From positions 744,001 to 808,000 of the forward strand of contig NZ_JADKYT010000002.1 in assembly GCF_015354445.1 (NCBI RefSeq): a DNA stretch of 64,000 nucleotides. The letters are read 5' to 3'. Both the position numbers and the translations under genes were made by a program. Positions within the stretch are counted from its first letter, which is position 1, and the number at the start of each line of letters is the position of its first letter. The DNA is from Methylophilus sp. QUAN (lineage in GTDB: Bacteria; Pseudomonadota; Gammaproteobacteria; Burkholderiales; Methylophilaceae). The notes beneath the pieces were generated by a model. The model searched no databases and had not been told where the DNA came from. It saw nothing but the letters and a program-made list of their open reading frames with translations. Positions 35,562 through 45,673 of this stretch are shown piece by piece.

Positions 35562-36431
35562 ATGTTCAAAAAAATTGTGATTTTCGGGGTAGGTTTGATC
35601 GGGGGCTCAGTAGCACTTGCACTGAAAAAACAGCCCCACTCACCACAAATCACCGGCGTCGGTCGTTCTGGCCAGAGTTTACAAGAGGCGTTACAACTGG
35701 GCTTGATTGACATGGTAGAAACCGATGTCAGCAAGGCGCTACAAGGCGCTGACCTGGTATTAATTGCGACGCCAGTTGCTCAAACACCGGTGATTTTGCG
35801 TGCCATTTATCCTCATTTAAGTGATGCCACCGTCATTACAGATGCAGGCAGTACAAAATCAGATGTGATGGCGTATGCAAAGGCTGAGTTTGGCGATAAA
35901 GTCGGCCAGTTTGTCGGTGGACATCCGATTGCGGGGGCTGAAAAAAGTGGCCCGTCAGCGGCAATGGCAGATTTATATATCGGCAAAAATGTCATTCTGA
36001 CACCCAATGCAGCCACGGATACTGACGCGCTCGCGAAAGTGACCACGCTGTGGCAACAATGTGGCGCCATCGTTTCGAGCATGACCGCGCAGGAACACGA
36101 TAGTGTGTTTGCCGCAGTCAGCCATTTACCGCATTTATTGGCGTTCGCCCTGGTAGATGACTTAGCCAAACGCAACAATGCAGAATTACTGTTTAAATTT
36201 GCTGCCAGCGGTTTCCGTGATTTTACGCGCATTGCGGGAAGTCATCCTGAAATGTGGCGCGATATTGCACTGGCAAACAAAGACGCATTATTACGCGAAC
36301 TGAACGCTTACCAGCAGGCGCTGAGCGAGATGACCAGCTTGCTGGCGCAAGGTAACGGCGATGCGCTACAAGCCCTGTTTGATCATGCCAGCCGTGCGCG
36401 CAACGACTGGGCCAAGTCTAAAATTCAATAA
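35562..36431 (+). CDS. tyrA: Prephenate dehydrogenase
   Basis: The enzyme converts prephenate to 4-hydroxyphenylpyruvate in tyrosine synthesis. The NAD-binding motif IFGVGLIGGSVALAL is at the N-terminus, followed by GGHPIAGAEKSGPSAA and the HDSVFAAVSHLPH region that contains the catalytic histidine of the family. I choose ATG 35562 (MFKKIVIFG) rather than the in-frame ATG at 35541, since the Rossmann motif normally begins within ten residues of the start. It is followed after 12 bases by aroA, the usual arrangement. Confidence 0.92.
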   Translation: MFKKIVIFGVGLIGGSVALALKKQPHSPQITGVGRSGQSLQEALQLGLIDMVETDVSKALQGADLVLIATPVAQTPVILRAIYPHLSDATVITDAGSTKSDVMAYAKAEFGDKVGQFVGGHPIAGAEKSGPSAAMADLYIGKNVILTPNAATDTDALAKVTTLWQQCGAIVSSMTAQEHDSVFAAVSHLPHLLAFALVDDLAKRNNAELLFKFAASGFRDFTRIAGSHPEMWRDIALANKDALLRELNAYQQALSEMTSLLAQGNGDALQALFDHASRARNDWAKSKIQ

Positions 36432-36443
36432 CTAGTCTACATT

Positions 36444-37724
36444 ATGGAACAACTGCATTTACCCGCTGCACACCAGGCTCAAGGCACCATCACGTTGCCA
36501 GGCTCTAAAAGCATTTCTAACCGTACTTTATTATTGGCAGCATTGGCTGATGGCGTGACTGTCATTCGCGATTTACTGGCCTCAGATGATACGGCACGCA
36601 TGCTGGAAGCCTTAACGGCTTTAGGCGTTAAACTGGAAAATATCGGCGAAAATGCGTGGCAAGTCACCGGTTGTGGCGGCAATTTCCCCAACAAAAAAGC
36701 CGATTTATTTTTAGGCAATGCTGGCACGGCGTTCAGGCCACTCACGGCAGCCCTGGCTTTTTCTGGCGGTGACTATCACTTGCACGGCATTGCGCGCATG
36801 CACGAACGCCCGATCGGCGATCTGGTAGATGCCTTAAAGCAGGCCGGCGCCCAGGTGGACTACCTGGCCAACGAGGGCTACCCTCCCCTGCAGATCTCCC
36901 CTGCACAGCTGGATGTTAGCCAGCCGATTAAAATCCGCGGTGATGTCTCCAGCCAGTTTTTAACGGCCCTACTCATGGCGCTACCGTTAACCGGGCAAGC
37001 CGCCAGCATAGAAGTCGTCGGTGAACTGATTTCAAAACCTTATATTGAAATCACGCTTAACCTGATGCAGCGTTTTGGTATCACCGTGCAACGTGATGGC
37101 TGGGAGCGTTTTCATATTCCGGCAGCGGCGCGTTATCAATCTCCAGGCGAGATTTATGTGGAAGGCGATGCTTCAAGTGCCTCTTACTTTATTGCAGCAG
37201 GTATTTTGGCTGGCGATGTCACCGTTAACGGCGTTGGCGAGCAGAGTATCCAGGGCGACATCCGCTTTGCAGAAGCCGCCAACTTGATGGGCGGCCATAT
37301 CAGTTATGGCGAAAACCATGTGCGCGCCCAAAAAACACAATCGCTGCAAGCAATAGACCTCGATTGCAATCATATTCCGGATGCCGCCATGACCTTGGGT
37401 GTAATGGCGATATTCGCCCAGGGCACAACCACATTACGCAATATTGCCAGCTGGCGCGTGAAAGAGACCGACCGCATTGCCGCCATGGCAACAGAGTTAC
37501 GCAAAGTGGGTGCCACCGTTGTTGAAGGTGCTGACTACATTCAAGTCACGCCACCGGCACAACTGACGCCGAATGCAGTGATCGACACTTACGATGATCA
37601 CCGCATGGCTATGTGTTTTTCACTGATCAGTCTGGCTGGCGTGCCAATTACCATTAATGATCCAAAGTGCGTGGGCAAAACGTTTCCAGAATACTTTAAG
37701 GTATTTGCCAGCATTGCGCGTTAA
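36444..37724 (+). CDS. aroA: 3-phosphoshikimate 1-carboxyvinyltransferase (EPSP synthase)
   Basis: EPSP synthase makes the chorismate precursor from shikimate-3-phosphate and PEP. The 426-residue protein has the conserved [10 protein letters not shown] near the N-terminus, [10 protein letters not shown] in the PEP site, and the C-terminal DYIQ...DDHRMAM motif. The sequence GNAGTA with Ala in the sixth position is of the ordinary class I form. It is probably co-transcribed with tyrA. Confidence 0.95.
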   Translation: MEQLHLPAAHQAQGTITLPGSKSISNRTLLLAALADGVTVIRDLLASDDTARMLEALTALGVKLENIGENAWQVTGCGGNFPNKKADLFLGNAGTAFRPLTAALAFSGGDYHLHGIARMHERPIGDLVDALKQAGAQVDYLANEGYPPLQISPAQLDVSQPIKIRGDVSSQFLTALLMALPLTGQAASIEVVGELISKPYIEITLNLMQRFGITVQRDGWERFHIPAAARYQSPGEIYVEGDASSASYFIAAGILAGDVTVNGVGEQSIQGDIRFAEAANLMGGHISYGENHVRAQKTQSLQAIDLDCNHIPDAAMTLGVMAIFAQGTTTLRNIASWRVKETDRIAAMATELRKVGATVVEGADYIQVTPPAQLTPNAVIDTYDDHRMAMCFSLISLAGVPITINDPKCVGKTFPEYFKVFASIAR

Positions 37725-37738
37725 GCCGCTTAAGCGGC
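37725..37738. terminator. Palindrome between convergent aroA and DUF2061 genes
   Basis: GCCGCTTAAGCGGC is a perfect palindrome directly after the aroA stop and overlapping the end of the convergent minus-strand gene, so it may terminate both. No T-run is present. Confidence 0.5.
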
Positions 37739-37954
37739 ATAGGCCCACTCATGCTCATCTGGCTCTGCCGGTGTAGCAGCATGGCTATGCTGGTGACGCT
37801 GCCAGGCTCGTTCGTGAAAATAAAACACGACGGTATTGCAAGCGGGCTCCACCAGTGCCATGAGACCGCCCACTAACATGCTGCCAGTCAGCAGATAGGC
37901 AACGGTAAATGCAACGCTAAAATGCAGCATGGCGAATGAGGCGGTTTTAATCAT
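37730..37954 (-). CDS. Small membrane protein, DUF2061-type
   Basis: The 74-residue protein has two membrane segments and the motif VEPACNTVVFYFHERAWQ, typical of DUF2061 small membrane proteins. A histidine-rich tail follows (HQHSHAATPAEPDEHEW). The function is unknown. It converges on aroA and its stop lies in the shared palindrome. Confidence 0.8.
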   Translation of the reverse strand: MIKTASFAMLHFSVAFTVAYLLTGSMLVGGLMALVEPACNTVVFYFHERAWQRHQHSHAATPAEPDEHEWAYAA

Positions 37955-38045
37955 GACAGGCTCCTTGAATACGATGGTTACATGTTACAAAAGTGCAAAA
38001 TCAAAATCCAATTCATTGTTTAAAAGCATTTGATAAGTAAAATTT

Positions 38046-38723
38046 ATGACGAACACAACCTTTCCGCACGTCATCGCCATTGATGGCCCCTCTGCTTCAG
38101 GTAAAGGCAGCGTCGCCGAGCGCGTGGCCAAATATTTCGGCTTCCACTACCTGGATTCCGGCGCCATTTACCGGCTGCTGGCGTATGCTGCCTATCAACA
38201 AAATGTTGCCTGGTCCGACGCCCGCACACTGGCTGAAATTGCAGCTAAGCTGGATATCAAGTTCGAGAACGGTGAAGCCTATTTGAATGGCGAACAAGTC
38301 AGCACTCATATCCGCACCGAGCAAATGGGCAAAGGTGCCTCTGAAGTGGCCGTGCATCCAGAAGTACGCACCGCCCTGCTGCAGACACAACGCAACTTCA
38401 GACAAACGCCGGGGCTGGTAGGGGATGGCCGCGACATAGGTTCGGTGATTTTTCCGGATGCCGGATTGAAAGTTTTCCTGACGGCCGCAGTCGAAACCCG
38501 CGCCAAACGCCGCTACGACCAGCTGATTAACCGTGGTGAAACAGCCGATTACGACCTGATTCTGGCAGATTTGCAACAGCGCGACCTGCGCGATAGCCAG
38601 CGTGCGGCCGCCCCTTTGAAACAATTGCCAGACGCCATTTTGCTTGATACAACAGACAAGAATATCGAGCAGGCCGTGAACATCATTATCGAAGCCTTTA
38701 AAAAAGCCAGCCAAACCGCATAA
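38046..38723 (+). CDS. cmk: Cytidylate kinase
   Basis: Cmk phosphorylates CMP and dCMP. The 225-residue protein has the P-loop IDGPSASGKGSVAERVA, the conserved YLDSGAIYRLLAY and the GDGRDIGSVIFPDA motifs. The order cmk-rpsA-ihfB is conserved in betaproteobacteria. It has the usual length. Confidence 0.96.
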   Translation: MTNTTFPHVIAIDGPSASGKGSVAERVAKYFGFHYLDSGAIYRLLAYAAYQQNVAWSDARTLAEIAAKLDIKFENGEAYLNGEQVSTHIRTEQMGKGASEVAVHPEVRTALLQTQRNFRQTPGLVGDGRDIGSVIFPDAGLKVFLTAAVETRAKRRYDQLINRGETADYDLILADLQQRDLRDSQRAAAPLKQLPDAILLDTTDKNIEQAVNIIIEAFKKASQTA

Positions 38724-38900
38724 AAAACCGCTTAAGTCATTGAACTCAATAATTTTTTTGTGTATAGTTTTGGATTCGGATTGCTCAAGTCATGCTTGGG
38801 CAATATTTTTTAACCTTTTCCATTGCTTGCGCACTTGCGTAACAGTGGCTCGCTGAAGGATGTCTGTCTTTCATGCGAGTAAAAATTGGACAATTTTTTA

Positions 38901-40397
38901 ATGGCTTCTATTTCTAATACATCCTCTTCCATGGAATCTTTTGCAGCCCTCTTCGAAGAAAGCCTGGCCCGCCAGGAAATGCGCGCAGGTGAAGTAATCA
39001 CCGCCGAAGTAGTGTCTGTAGACAACGATTTCGTTATCGTGAACGCTGGCTTGAAATCCGAAAGCGTAATCAACGCTGGTGAATTCAAAAATGCTCAAGG
39101 CGAGCTGGAAGTTGCCGTTGGCGACTTCGTTAAAGTAGCGATCGAAAAACTGGAAGATGGTTTTGGTTCTACACAACTTTCTCGCGAAAAAGCGAAGAAA
39201 ATGCAAGCATGGCTGGATCTGGAAGAAGCCATGAACGAAGGCCGCGTGGTCAAAGGTTTTGTCAGCAGCCGTGTTAAAGGCGGTCTGCGTGTTTCTGTCA
39301 GCGGCATCATGGCATTCTTGCCAGGTTCACTGGTAGACATCCGTCCGGTTAAAGACACGACTCCTTACGAAAACAAAGAGTGGGACTTCAAAGTCATCAA
39401 ACTGGACCGTAAGCGTAACAACATCGTGGTTTCCCGCCGTGCAGTAATGGAAGACACTCTGGGTGCCGACCGTGAAGCACTGCTGGGCAGCCTGACCGAA
39501 GGTGCTGTCATCAAAGGTATCGTTAAAAACATCACCGACTACGGCGCGTTCGTGGATCTGGGTGGTATCGATGGCCTGTTGCACATCACTGACTTGGCAT
39601 GGCGCCGTGTGAAGCACCCATCTGAAGTGCTGACTGTTGGTGAAGAAGTTGAAGCCAAGATCTTGAAATTCGACCAAGAGAAAAACCGTGTTTCTCTGGG
39701 CATCAAACAATTGGGCGACGACCCATGGGTGGCATTGAGCCGCCGTTACCCAGTAGGCACACGCCTGTTCGGTAAAGTATCTAACCTGACTGACTACGGC
39801 GCGTTTGTTGAAGTGGAACCAGGCATTGAAGGTTTGGTACACGTGTCTGAGATGGACTGGACTAACAAGAACATCCACCCAGGCAAAATCGCTCAATTGG
39901 GCGACGAAGTTGAAGTGATGATCCTTGAAATCGACGAAGACCGTCGTCGTTTGTCACTGGGCATGAAACAGTGCAAACCAAACCCATGGGATGATTTCGC
40001 TGCTACTCACGCTAAAGGCGACAAAGTATCTGGCCAAATCAAATCTATCACTGACTTCGGTGTGTTTATCGGCTTGCCAGGTGGCATCGATGGCTTGGTT
40101 CACTTGTCTGACCTGTCATGGACACAGTCTGGCGAAGAAGCAATCCGCAACTTCAAGAAAGGTGACGAGCTGCAAGCCGTTATCCTGGGCATTGACGTTG
40201 AGAAAGAGCGCATCTCTCTGGGTGTTAAACAGTTGACTGAAGATCCTAGCGGCAACAGCGCTCCGATTGGTGACGACAAATCTGGTAAACCAAAAGCCAA
40301 GAAAGCAAAAGCTGACGACGTGATGATCGACGAAGCTTCTGCTGGCACAACCAACTTGGGTGCTTTGTTGAAAGCCAAGCTGGACAGCAAAAAATAA
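38901..40397 (+). CDS. rpsA: 30S ribosomal protein S1
   Basis: S1 brings mRNA to the ribosome. The product of about 498 residues holds six S1 RNA-binding repeats (for example [53 protein letters not shown]). The start is placed at ATG 38901; the open frame extends to a TTG at 38886, and a later ATG at 38931 gives the [12 protein letters not shown] form. The C-terminal tail after the last repeat is short and lysine-rich. It is strongly biased in codon use, as expected for a highly expressed gene. Confidence 0.95.
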   Translation: MASISNTSSSMESFAALFEESLARQEMRAGEVITAEVVSVDNDFVIVNAGLKSESVINAGEFKNAQGELEVAVGDFVKVAIEKLEDGFGSTQLSREKAKKMQAWLDLEEAMNEGRVVKGFVSSRVKGGLRVSVSGIMAFLPGSLVDIRPVKDTTPYENKEWDFKVIKLDRKRNNIVVSRRAVMEDTLGADREALLGSLTEGAVIKGIVKNITDYGAFVDLGGIDGLLHITDLAWRRVKHPSEVLTVGEEVEAKILKFDQEKNRVSLGIKQLGDDPWVALSRRYPVGTRLFGKVSNLTDYGAFVEVEPGIEGLVHVSEMDWTNKNIHPGKIAQLGDEVEVMILEIDEDRRRLSLGMKQCKPNPWDDFAATHAKGDKVSGQIKSITDFGVFIGLPGGIDGLVHLSDLSWTQSGEEAIRNFKKGDELQAVILGIDVEKERISLGVKQLTEDPSGNSAPIGDDKSGKPKAKKAKADDVMIDEASAGTTNLGALLKAKLDSKK

Positions 40398-40411
40398 GAA
40401 GGCTTTAGATC

Positions 40412-40699
40412 ATGACAAGATCTGAACTGATAGACTTGCTTGCCCAGCGCTTTCCGCAATTAGTGCTGAAAGATGCCGAGTTATCCGTCAAAACCATCCT
40501 CGATGCGATGACGGAAAACCTGGCGACGGGCGAGCGTATCGAGATACGCGGTTTTGGCAGCTTTAGCCTCAACTACCGCCCGCCTCGTCTGGGACGTAAC
40601 CCGAAAACTGGTACAAAAGTACAAGTTCCGGCCAAGTACGTGCCGCACTTTAAAGCGGGTAAAGAGCTGCGTGACCGCGTAGACGCTATCGAATCTTAA
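40412..40699 (+). CDS. ihfB: Integration host factor beta subunit
   Basis: IHF bends DNA in recombination, replication and transcription. The 95-residue protein has the DNABII signature ([27 protein letters not shown], residues about 60-86), shown here by its core [10 protein letters not shown]. It begins 14 bases after rpsA and ends before a strong terminator. It could assist the tRNA-Ser element in this window. Confidence 0.95.
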   Translation: MTRSELIDLLAQRFPQLVLKDAELSVKTILDAMTENLATGERIEIRGFGSFSLNYRPPRLGRNPKTGTKVQVPAKYVPHFKAGKELRDRVDAIES

Positions 40700-40721
40700 T
40701 TTTTTGATTAAGTAGTAAGCA

Positions 40722-40751
40722 AAAACGGTATCTTCGGATACCGTTTTTTTT
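40722..40751 (+). terminator. Terminator after ihfB
   Basis: ACGGTATC and GATACCGT form a perfect stem capped by a TTCG tetraloop and followed by eight T. Confidence 0.93.
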
Positions 40752-40828
40752 ACCTGTGATCAACGCTATTCATAGCGCATCGACCACTGCTTGGGTAAAA
40801 TAAAGCCTGACCTGAAAAGAGACCCCCT

Positions 40829-42058
40829 ATGCTGGTTGAATTTGAATATTGGTGGCTATTGATTCTGCCGCTGTTTTTTACACTGGGCTGGATTGCCGCC
40901 CGCGTGGATATCAAGCAATTGATTGCAGAATCCACTTCACTGCCAGCCACCTATTTTAAAGGCCTCAATCTGTTGATTGCAGACCAGTATCACAAAGCGG
41001 TAGATGCGTTTAGCGAAGCGCTTTATCTGAACAAAGACTCCCTCGAACTGCATTTTGTGCTTGGTAGCCTGTTCCGCCGCACCGGTGAAACCGACCGCGC
41101 TATTCACCTGCATATGAATTTGCTCGAAAACTATGAACTGACCGAGCAGCAATCGACCTCGATCAAGGTCGAGCTCGCACAGGATTACTTTAAAGCCGGT
41201 TTGTATGACCGCGCTGAAGAGATCTTCAAGACCCTGCGTCATACACGCTATGAACAAGCAGCCTTGCGGCATTTGCTTGAAATCTATGTCAAAGAACGCG
41301 AATGGTCAGAAGCGATTGCCATTGCTACTGAGCTGGAACGCTCTTCCGGTATCTCTTACCGCAAAGAGGTCGCGCAATATTATTGCGAGCTGGCTGCCAA
41401 TGCGATGATTCGCCAGGATTGGGCGCATGCCAAAACACAGCTGGAACAAGCGTTGGACGCTAATAAAAACTGTGTGCGAGCTAATGTGTTGCTAGGTGAC
41501 ATCGCCGCACAACAAGGCCACCATACAGATGCGATAGCCTTCTGGAAAAGGATTGAAATGCAGGCACCAGAACACTTGGGCCTGATTGCGCAAAAAATGC
41601 TCAAAAGCTACTCACTACTTTATGGTGAAAGCGACGCAGAATCCAACAAGGTAAGCAAAGGGCTCAGCGAAGGCCTGAACCAATTACATCAATACCTGGA
41701 AACCTATCAAATCAGCAGTATGATGTCCGTACTCTATGAAGCAACGTTGCAGGCAGAAGGCGCTGACAAAGCGGCCAAACTGGCACGTAATGAGCTGATT
41801 CGCAAACCCAGCCTGAAATCGCTGGACCAGCTATTGCAAGCACGCGCCATGCTCGATGACGAACAGCATGACCTGCAACTGATGCAACAGACCGTGCGTA
41901 ACGCCATTGGTGACCGTGCTGCTTATTATTGTGACCAGTGCGGCTTCCGCGCCAAACAATATCACTGGCAATGTCCAGCCTGTAATGCCTGGGAATCACT
42001 CCCCCCTGAACCCACTGAGGCGACCATCAGAGATATCAAGCTACTCAAACGCAAGTAG
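40829..42058 (+). CDS. lapB: LapB (YciM), lipopolysaccharide assembly protein
   Basis: LapB regulates LPS synthesis by promoting FtsH-dependent LpxC degradation. The 409-residue protein has an N-terminal membrane anchor (about residues 5-25), tandem TPR repeats in the middle, and a C-terminal rubredoxin-like metal site (CDQCGFRAKQYHWQCPACNAW, cysteines about residues 371-389). The usual partner lapA is not immediately upstream. It is followed by pyrF. Confidence 0.92.
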   Translation: MLVEFEYWWLLILPLFFTLGWIAARVDIKQLIAESTSLPATYFKGLNLLIADQYHKAVDAFSEALYLNKDSLELHFVLGSLFRRTGETDRAIHLHMNLLENYELTEQQSTSIKVELAQDYFKAGLYDRAEEIFKTLRHTRYEQAALRHLLEIYVKEREWSEAIAIATELERSSGISYRKEVAQYYCELAANAMIRQDWAHAKTQLEQALDANKNCVRANVLLGDIAAQQGHHTDAIAFWKRIEMQAPEHLGLIAQKMLKSYSLLYGESDAESNKVSKGLSEGLNQLHQYLETYQISSMMSVLYEATLQAEGADKAAKLARNELIRKPSLKSLDQLLQARAMLDDEQHDLQLMQQTVRNAIGDRAAYYCDQCGFRAKQYHWQCPACNAWESLPPEPTEATIRDIKLLKRK

Positions 42059-42091
42059 TCTTTATTAACCAGAATATACGAATCACCTTTT

Positions 42092-42787
42092 ATGACTGAT
42101 AGCAAAATTATTATCGCCCTGGACTACGCAGATGCTGCATCTGCCACCGCCCTGGTTGACCGCCTGGATCCTACACTCTGCAAGCTCAAAGTCGGCAAAG
42201 AGTTATTTACTGCGGCTGGCCCAGCATTCGTAGAGTCGCTGGTCAAACGCGAATACGATGTTTTCCTCGATTTAAAATTCCACGATATTCCTAACACCGT
42301 CGCCAAAGCCTGTCAGGCGGCAGCTAACCTGGGTGTCTGGATGTTAAATGTCCATGCCAGTGGCGGTTTGCCCATGATGCAAGCGGCGCGAGAAGGCCTG
42401 GACAAAGCCTTTGGCAGCAATGCCCCCTTACTCATTGCCGTCACTGTATTAACCAGCATGGATGAAGCCACCTTGCATAGCCTGGGCATACAACGTTCTT
42501 TAAATGAACATGTGTTAGCACTGGCCACCATGACACAACAAGCTGGTTTGAATGGTGTGGTCTGCTCGGCACAAGAAGCGCAGATGCTTAAAGAGGCGTT
42601 AGGTGCTGCATTTTGCCTGGTAACGCCTGGCATTCGCCCACGCGACGCAAGCCAGGACGATCAAACCAGAATCGTCACACCAGAACAAGCATTAACGCTG
42701 GGCGCGCACTACCTGGTGATTGGGCGCCCTATTACACAAGCCGCTGACCCGCTTGTTGCGCTAAACGCAATTATTAAAAATATTTAA
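42092..42787 (+). CDS. pyrF: Orotidine 5'-phosphate decarboxylase
   Basis: This enzyme makes UMP in pyrimidine synthesis. The 231-residue protein has the class I signature ([18 protein letters not shown], residues about 57-74, with the catalytic Asp-Lys pair) and [14 protein letters not shown] near the C-terminus. The gene order with lapB is typical of the group. Confidence 0.96.
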   Translation: MTDSKIIIALDYADAASATALVDRLDPTLCKLKVGKELFTAAGPAFVESLVKREYDVFLDLKFHDIPNTVAKACQAAANLGVWMLNVHASGGLPMMQAAREGLDKAFGSNAPLLIAVTVLTSMDEATLHSLGIQRSLNEHVLALATMTQQAGLNGVVCSAQEAQMLKEALGAAFCLVTPGIRPRDASQDDQTRIVTPEQALTLGAHYLVIGRPITQAADPLVALNAIIKNI

Positions 42788-42845
42788 TATAAACTAACAA
42801 TATAACGCCGCAGGAGCATTTGCATCTGTAGTGCGTCAGTAAAAT

Positions 42846-42875
42846 AAAAAACAGGCCACTTCAGCCTGTTTTTTT
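42846..42875 (+). terminator. Terminator after pyrF
   Basis: AAAAAACAGGC and GCCTGTTTTTT form a stem with a 7-base loop and a T-run. Confidence 0.88.
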
Positions 42876-42898
42876 ATTTTTGACCATACGGAGGATAT

Positions 42899-43198
42899 AT
42901 GAAGCAAACCATCTTGGCTTATTTAATGTATTTCATTCTGTTACCAGCCGCTTATGCCGTCGTCGATATCAATACCGCCAGCCAGGCCGAATTAGAAAGC
43001 CTGAATGGCATCGGACCGGCAAAAGCGCAGGCCATCATTGAATATCGCAAAAAGAGCGGCGGTTTTAAATCTGTGGATGAACTCGATCAGGTGCCGGGCA
43101 TTGGTCAGGCAACATTAGCTAACCTGAAAAAAGATGTCAGCATTAGCGGTAAAAAGCCACCATCTGCAGAAGCGATCAAAGTAGATAAAAAGAAATAG
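42899..43198 (+). CDS. ComEA-like helix-hairpin-helix protein
   Basis: The 99-residue protein has a signal peptide (cleavage near AYAV) and a double helix-hairpin-helix domain ([21 protein letters not shown], then [14 protein letters not shown]). ComEA-type proteins bind DNA in the periplasm during natural transformation. It is the last core gene before the tRNA-Ser element. Confidence 0.9.
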   Translation: MKQTILAYLMYFILLPAAYAVVDINTASQAELESLNGIGPAKAQAIIEYRKKSGGFKSVDELDQVPGIGQATLANLKKDVSISGKKPPSAEAIKVDKKK

Positions 43199-43225
43199 CA
43201 ATATTGCAGCTTAAATCGTAAAAAC

Positions 43226-43251
43226 AAAAAAGCACCCAATGGGTGCTTTTT
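43226..43251 (+). terminator. Terminator after ComEA-like gene
   Basis: AAAAAAGCACCC and GGGTGCTTTTT form a stem with a very short loop, just outside the left att core. Confidence 0.85.
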
Positions 43252-43256
43252 ATATT

Positions 43257-43273
43257 TGGCGGAGAGAGAGGGA
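43257..43273 (+). repeat. Left attachment core
   Basis: TGGCGGAGAGAGAGGGA is identical to the last 17 bases of the tRNA-Ser gene at 54632-54648. Confidence 0.92.
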
Positions 43274-43335
43274 CACCCAGTAAACCACCACTTAACCCGT
43301 TGAAGCGCCTATTATAGCGGGTTTCAGAGGGTTTG

Positions 43336-43360
43336 TGTAAGGTAAAAACGTAAGGTAAAA
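43336..43360 (+). repeat. Left arm-type sites
   Basis: TGTAAGGTAAAA (43336-43347) and CGTAAGGTAAAA (43349-43360) are tandem and 62 bases inside the left core; the same motif pair is found at the right end. Integrase binding is inferred. Confidence 0.75.
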
Positions 43361-43391
43361 TCCTTGCGTATTATTACTCTCTGCCATAAAA

Positions 43392-44639
43392 ATGCCTAAT
43401 CACTTAGAACCAGCTAGAAACAATTGGGATGCAGTCCTTACAGTCCCCAAAGAACTAAGAGGGAAGTATGGTCTACCTAAACTTCGCTTTAGGAAGTCTA
43501 CAGGGACAACTGATAAACGTCTGGCTTGCAAGATAGCTTCTCAGTATGTTGCAGGTTGGCAAATCCAAATTGAGCAAGCTAAAGGCGCAGACACCTCTGT
43601 TCTAAGCGATGCTATGCAATTTAGAGCGGATAGGGAAAACGCCAGGGATGCCGAGCATAGACGTGTGCTAGAAGAAGTCCTTATCACTCACGTTGAGGGG
43701 ATTGAGAAAGCTCAAGGGCTGGAGAAGGCCAAAGAGTTCTATGCCGTAGCCCAGTCCAAGCAGACACCCTCCTCCACTTACTTCACCCAGTGGAAGACAT
43801 ACGCCGAGGCTAACCTTAAGGCGAAGACAGCAGACCAATGGGGACGAGATATACAGGAATTCATTAACCAATTTCCCACACTGGATACTGTCAGCACGCG
43901 CACTGTGAGGCTGTGGCTGGATAAATTGGAGTCCAAGGGTAAAGGCTTAGGCAGATACCTTAGCGCCTGCCGTAACTACTGGAAATTCATACAGCCATAT
44001 GAGGAGTCGATTGCGGAGGTAGAACCATTCCGAGATGCCCTGTCTCATAAGCGACGCAAGAAGAACAAGGGGGACGCTAAAGACGCTTGGACGAGAGAGG
44101 AAGTATTGATGCTATGGACTGAAGCCACCCGCAAAGGCAAGCAAGAGCTTGTAGACCTCATCTCCTTGGCGGCATACACAGGTGCCAGGATTGAAGAGAT
44201 ATGCAGCCTAAAGGTGGAGGATGTAACACATGACGCCTTCAACATTACCGACGCTAAGACTAAAGCAGGTATTAGAGCCATCCCTATTCACAGCAAGATT
44301 GAGTCAGTAGTTAAGCGTCTCAAAGAAAACTCAACCGATGGCTACTTGTTGTCTGGCCTGACCTTTAACAAATATGGTGATAGGTCTAATGCCATAGGTA
44401 AACGATTCGGTACGTTCAAGACTGGCTTGGGCTTTGCCAAGGATAAATCCACTCACAGCTTCCGCCATTCCCTAATCACCTTCTTAGACGATGCTGGAGT
44501 ACAGCTAACGCACATCCAAGACATTGTCGGCCATGAGAAGGCAGGCACCACTGGGAAGGTGTACAACAAGCCTGCCCCTGTGAGTGTGCTTAAGGTGGAC
44601 ATTGAGAAATTGGTTTACCCATTGCCTGAGCTTCTATAA
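43392..44639 (+). CDS. Tyrosine integrase of the tRNA-Ser element
   Basis: The 415-residue protein has an N-terminal region that probably binds arm sites (residues about 1-60), a core-binding domain (about 130-220) and the catalytic domain with AYTGARIEEICSL, TKAGIRAIPIH, SFRHSLITF and the final GHEKAGTTGKVYNKP. These give the R-K-H-R-H-Y residues. The start ATG 43392 lies 32 bases after the arm sites, so the integrase could repress its own promoter. Confidence 0.93.
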   Translation: MPNHLEPARNNWDAVLTVPKELRGKYGLPKLRFRKSTGTTDKRLACKIASQYVAGWQIQIEQAKGADTSVLSDAMQFRADRENARDAEHRRVLEEVLITHVEGIEKAQGLEKAKEFYAVAQSKQTPSSTYFTQWKTYAEANLKAKTADQWGRDIQEFINQFPTLDTVSTRTVRLWLDKLESKGKGLGRYLSACRNYWKFIQPYEESIAEVEPFRDALSHKRRKKNKGDAKDAWTREEVLMLWTEATRKGKQELVDLISLAAYTGARIEEICSLKVEDVTHDAFNITDAKTKAGIRAIPIHSKIESVVKRLKENSTDGYLLSGLTFNKYGDRSNAIGKRFGTFKTGLGFAKDKSTHSFRHSLITFLDDAGVQLTHIQDIVGHEKAGTTGKVYNKPAPVSVLKVDIEKLVYPLPELL

Positions 44640-44714
44640 GAGTCCCTGAGCCGCAGCAGGTGGCAATGATTAAGGCAGAGGACAGCCGAAGCGGCCCCCT
44701 GCTACTGCTCACCT

Positions 44715-44900
44715 TTAGCGATGACTATTAGGTGTTCGGTGCGTCGGCACCCAAGTACTATTCGGCTTAGATGTCGGAGGTAACTTAGTGTTATCCGGCA
44801 CAGTCGTATAGTTTGGCTTCAACCCTCCACGAGGGCCTTGTTCCTGAAAGATACCGCCGTTTTTTCCGGTGTTAGAACCCGGTGTCTTACCAATTGCCAT
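44715..44900 (-). CDS. Small YjzC-like protein
   Basis: The 61-residue protein starts MAIGKTPGSNTGKNGGIFQ, with GGAG 8 bases upstream, and ends PPTSKPNSTWVPTHRTPNS. It is rich in Gly, Pro, Thr and Asn and resembles small YjzC-type proteins of unknown function. A longer open frame beginning at 44963 exists but has no ribosome site. Confidence 0.65.
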   Translation of the reverse strand: MAIGKTPGSNTGKNGGIFQEQGPRGGLKPNYTTVPDNTKLPPTSKPNSTWVPTHRTPNSHR

Positions 44901-45673
44901 GATGAGTCTCCTTGTAAATGGCATTGATTCAGCAGCAAGACCCAAGTCAGACACGATTGCCAAGTGAAACTAAATAAGCTATCGTAGAAGACCTTTTGTT
45001 CCGCAAGAACTGGGACAGACACCGCTGAATATAAAGTGTCTGTAAAGCCGTCTTTGGGTTGCACCCCTCTGGCGGCTTTTCTTTTTCGGCTTAGCACCTG
45101 CCTTGCCTGAGTGCTAATTTAGCTCTATATAGTTTCCGAGTCAAAGAATAAACACAAAATGTTGCGGTTGACATGGTTATTATTTTGTGTTCTTGAAATT
45201 ATAGAATAACCATATTTGACCAGATATATACAAAATGGCACATAAATAACCAGCATTTCAATTTAAAAAAATTATCATTACCAGAAGGCCGATATAAAAA
45301 TAAAATGAAAAAATTTCACAGCAAATTTGTGTGAGGTTATTAATAGATTAAGGCCTGAGCCAACTTCCCCCTGGCCGCCCTTCGTCCTGTAGCCGCAGCA
45401 ATCCCTTTTCAAATTCATACGTTTAATTGTGTTCTTTCCGGCGGCTGGATGTCCTCACCTTCAGTCACACTTAGAACCACCCGCGCAGGACAGCCAGTCA
45501 ATTCCCCCATCCTAGTGCAGCAGCAGGCAGCCCTGTCCACTTAGGGTACACCTCAACTGGACGTCAGGCAGCGTATTCAATTGTGTCTATTTAGGGTTGT
45601 TATTTAAATTACTGGACAATTCAATCCAAAGGTCTTAGACTCTATCCTGACAGTGCAATAAGGAGACCTAACA
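44901..45673. other. Non-coding stretch within the element
   Basis: This 773-base stretch has a hairpin at 45016-45042 (CAGACAC and GTGTCTG) and a terminator-like hairpin at 45044-45080 (AAAGCCG and CGGCTTT, followed by a T-rich run). From 45120 to 45340 it is AT-rich and from 45350 more GC-rich. I see no gene in it; it may hold remnants of lost cargo and the promoter of the serine recombinase. Confidence 0.5.

Noticed and set aside
44819..45097. Second minus-strand frame overlapping the YjzC-like gene
   Set aside because: It overlaps the better-supported small gene and has no recognisable domain.
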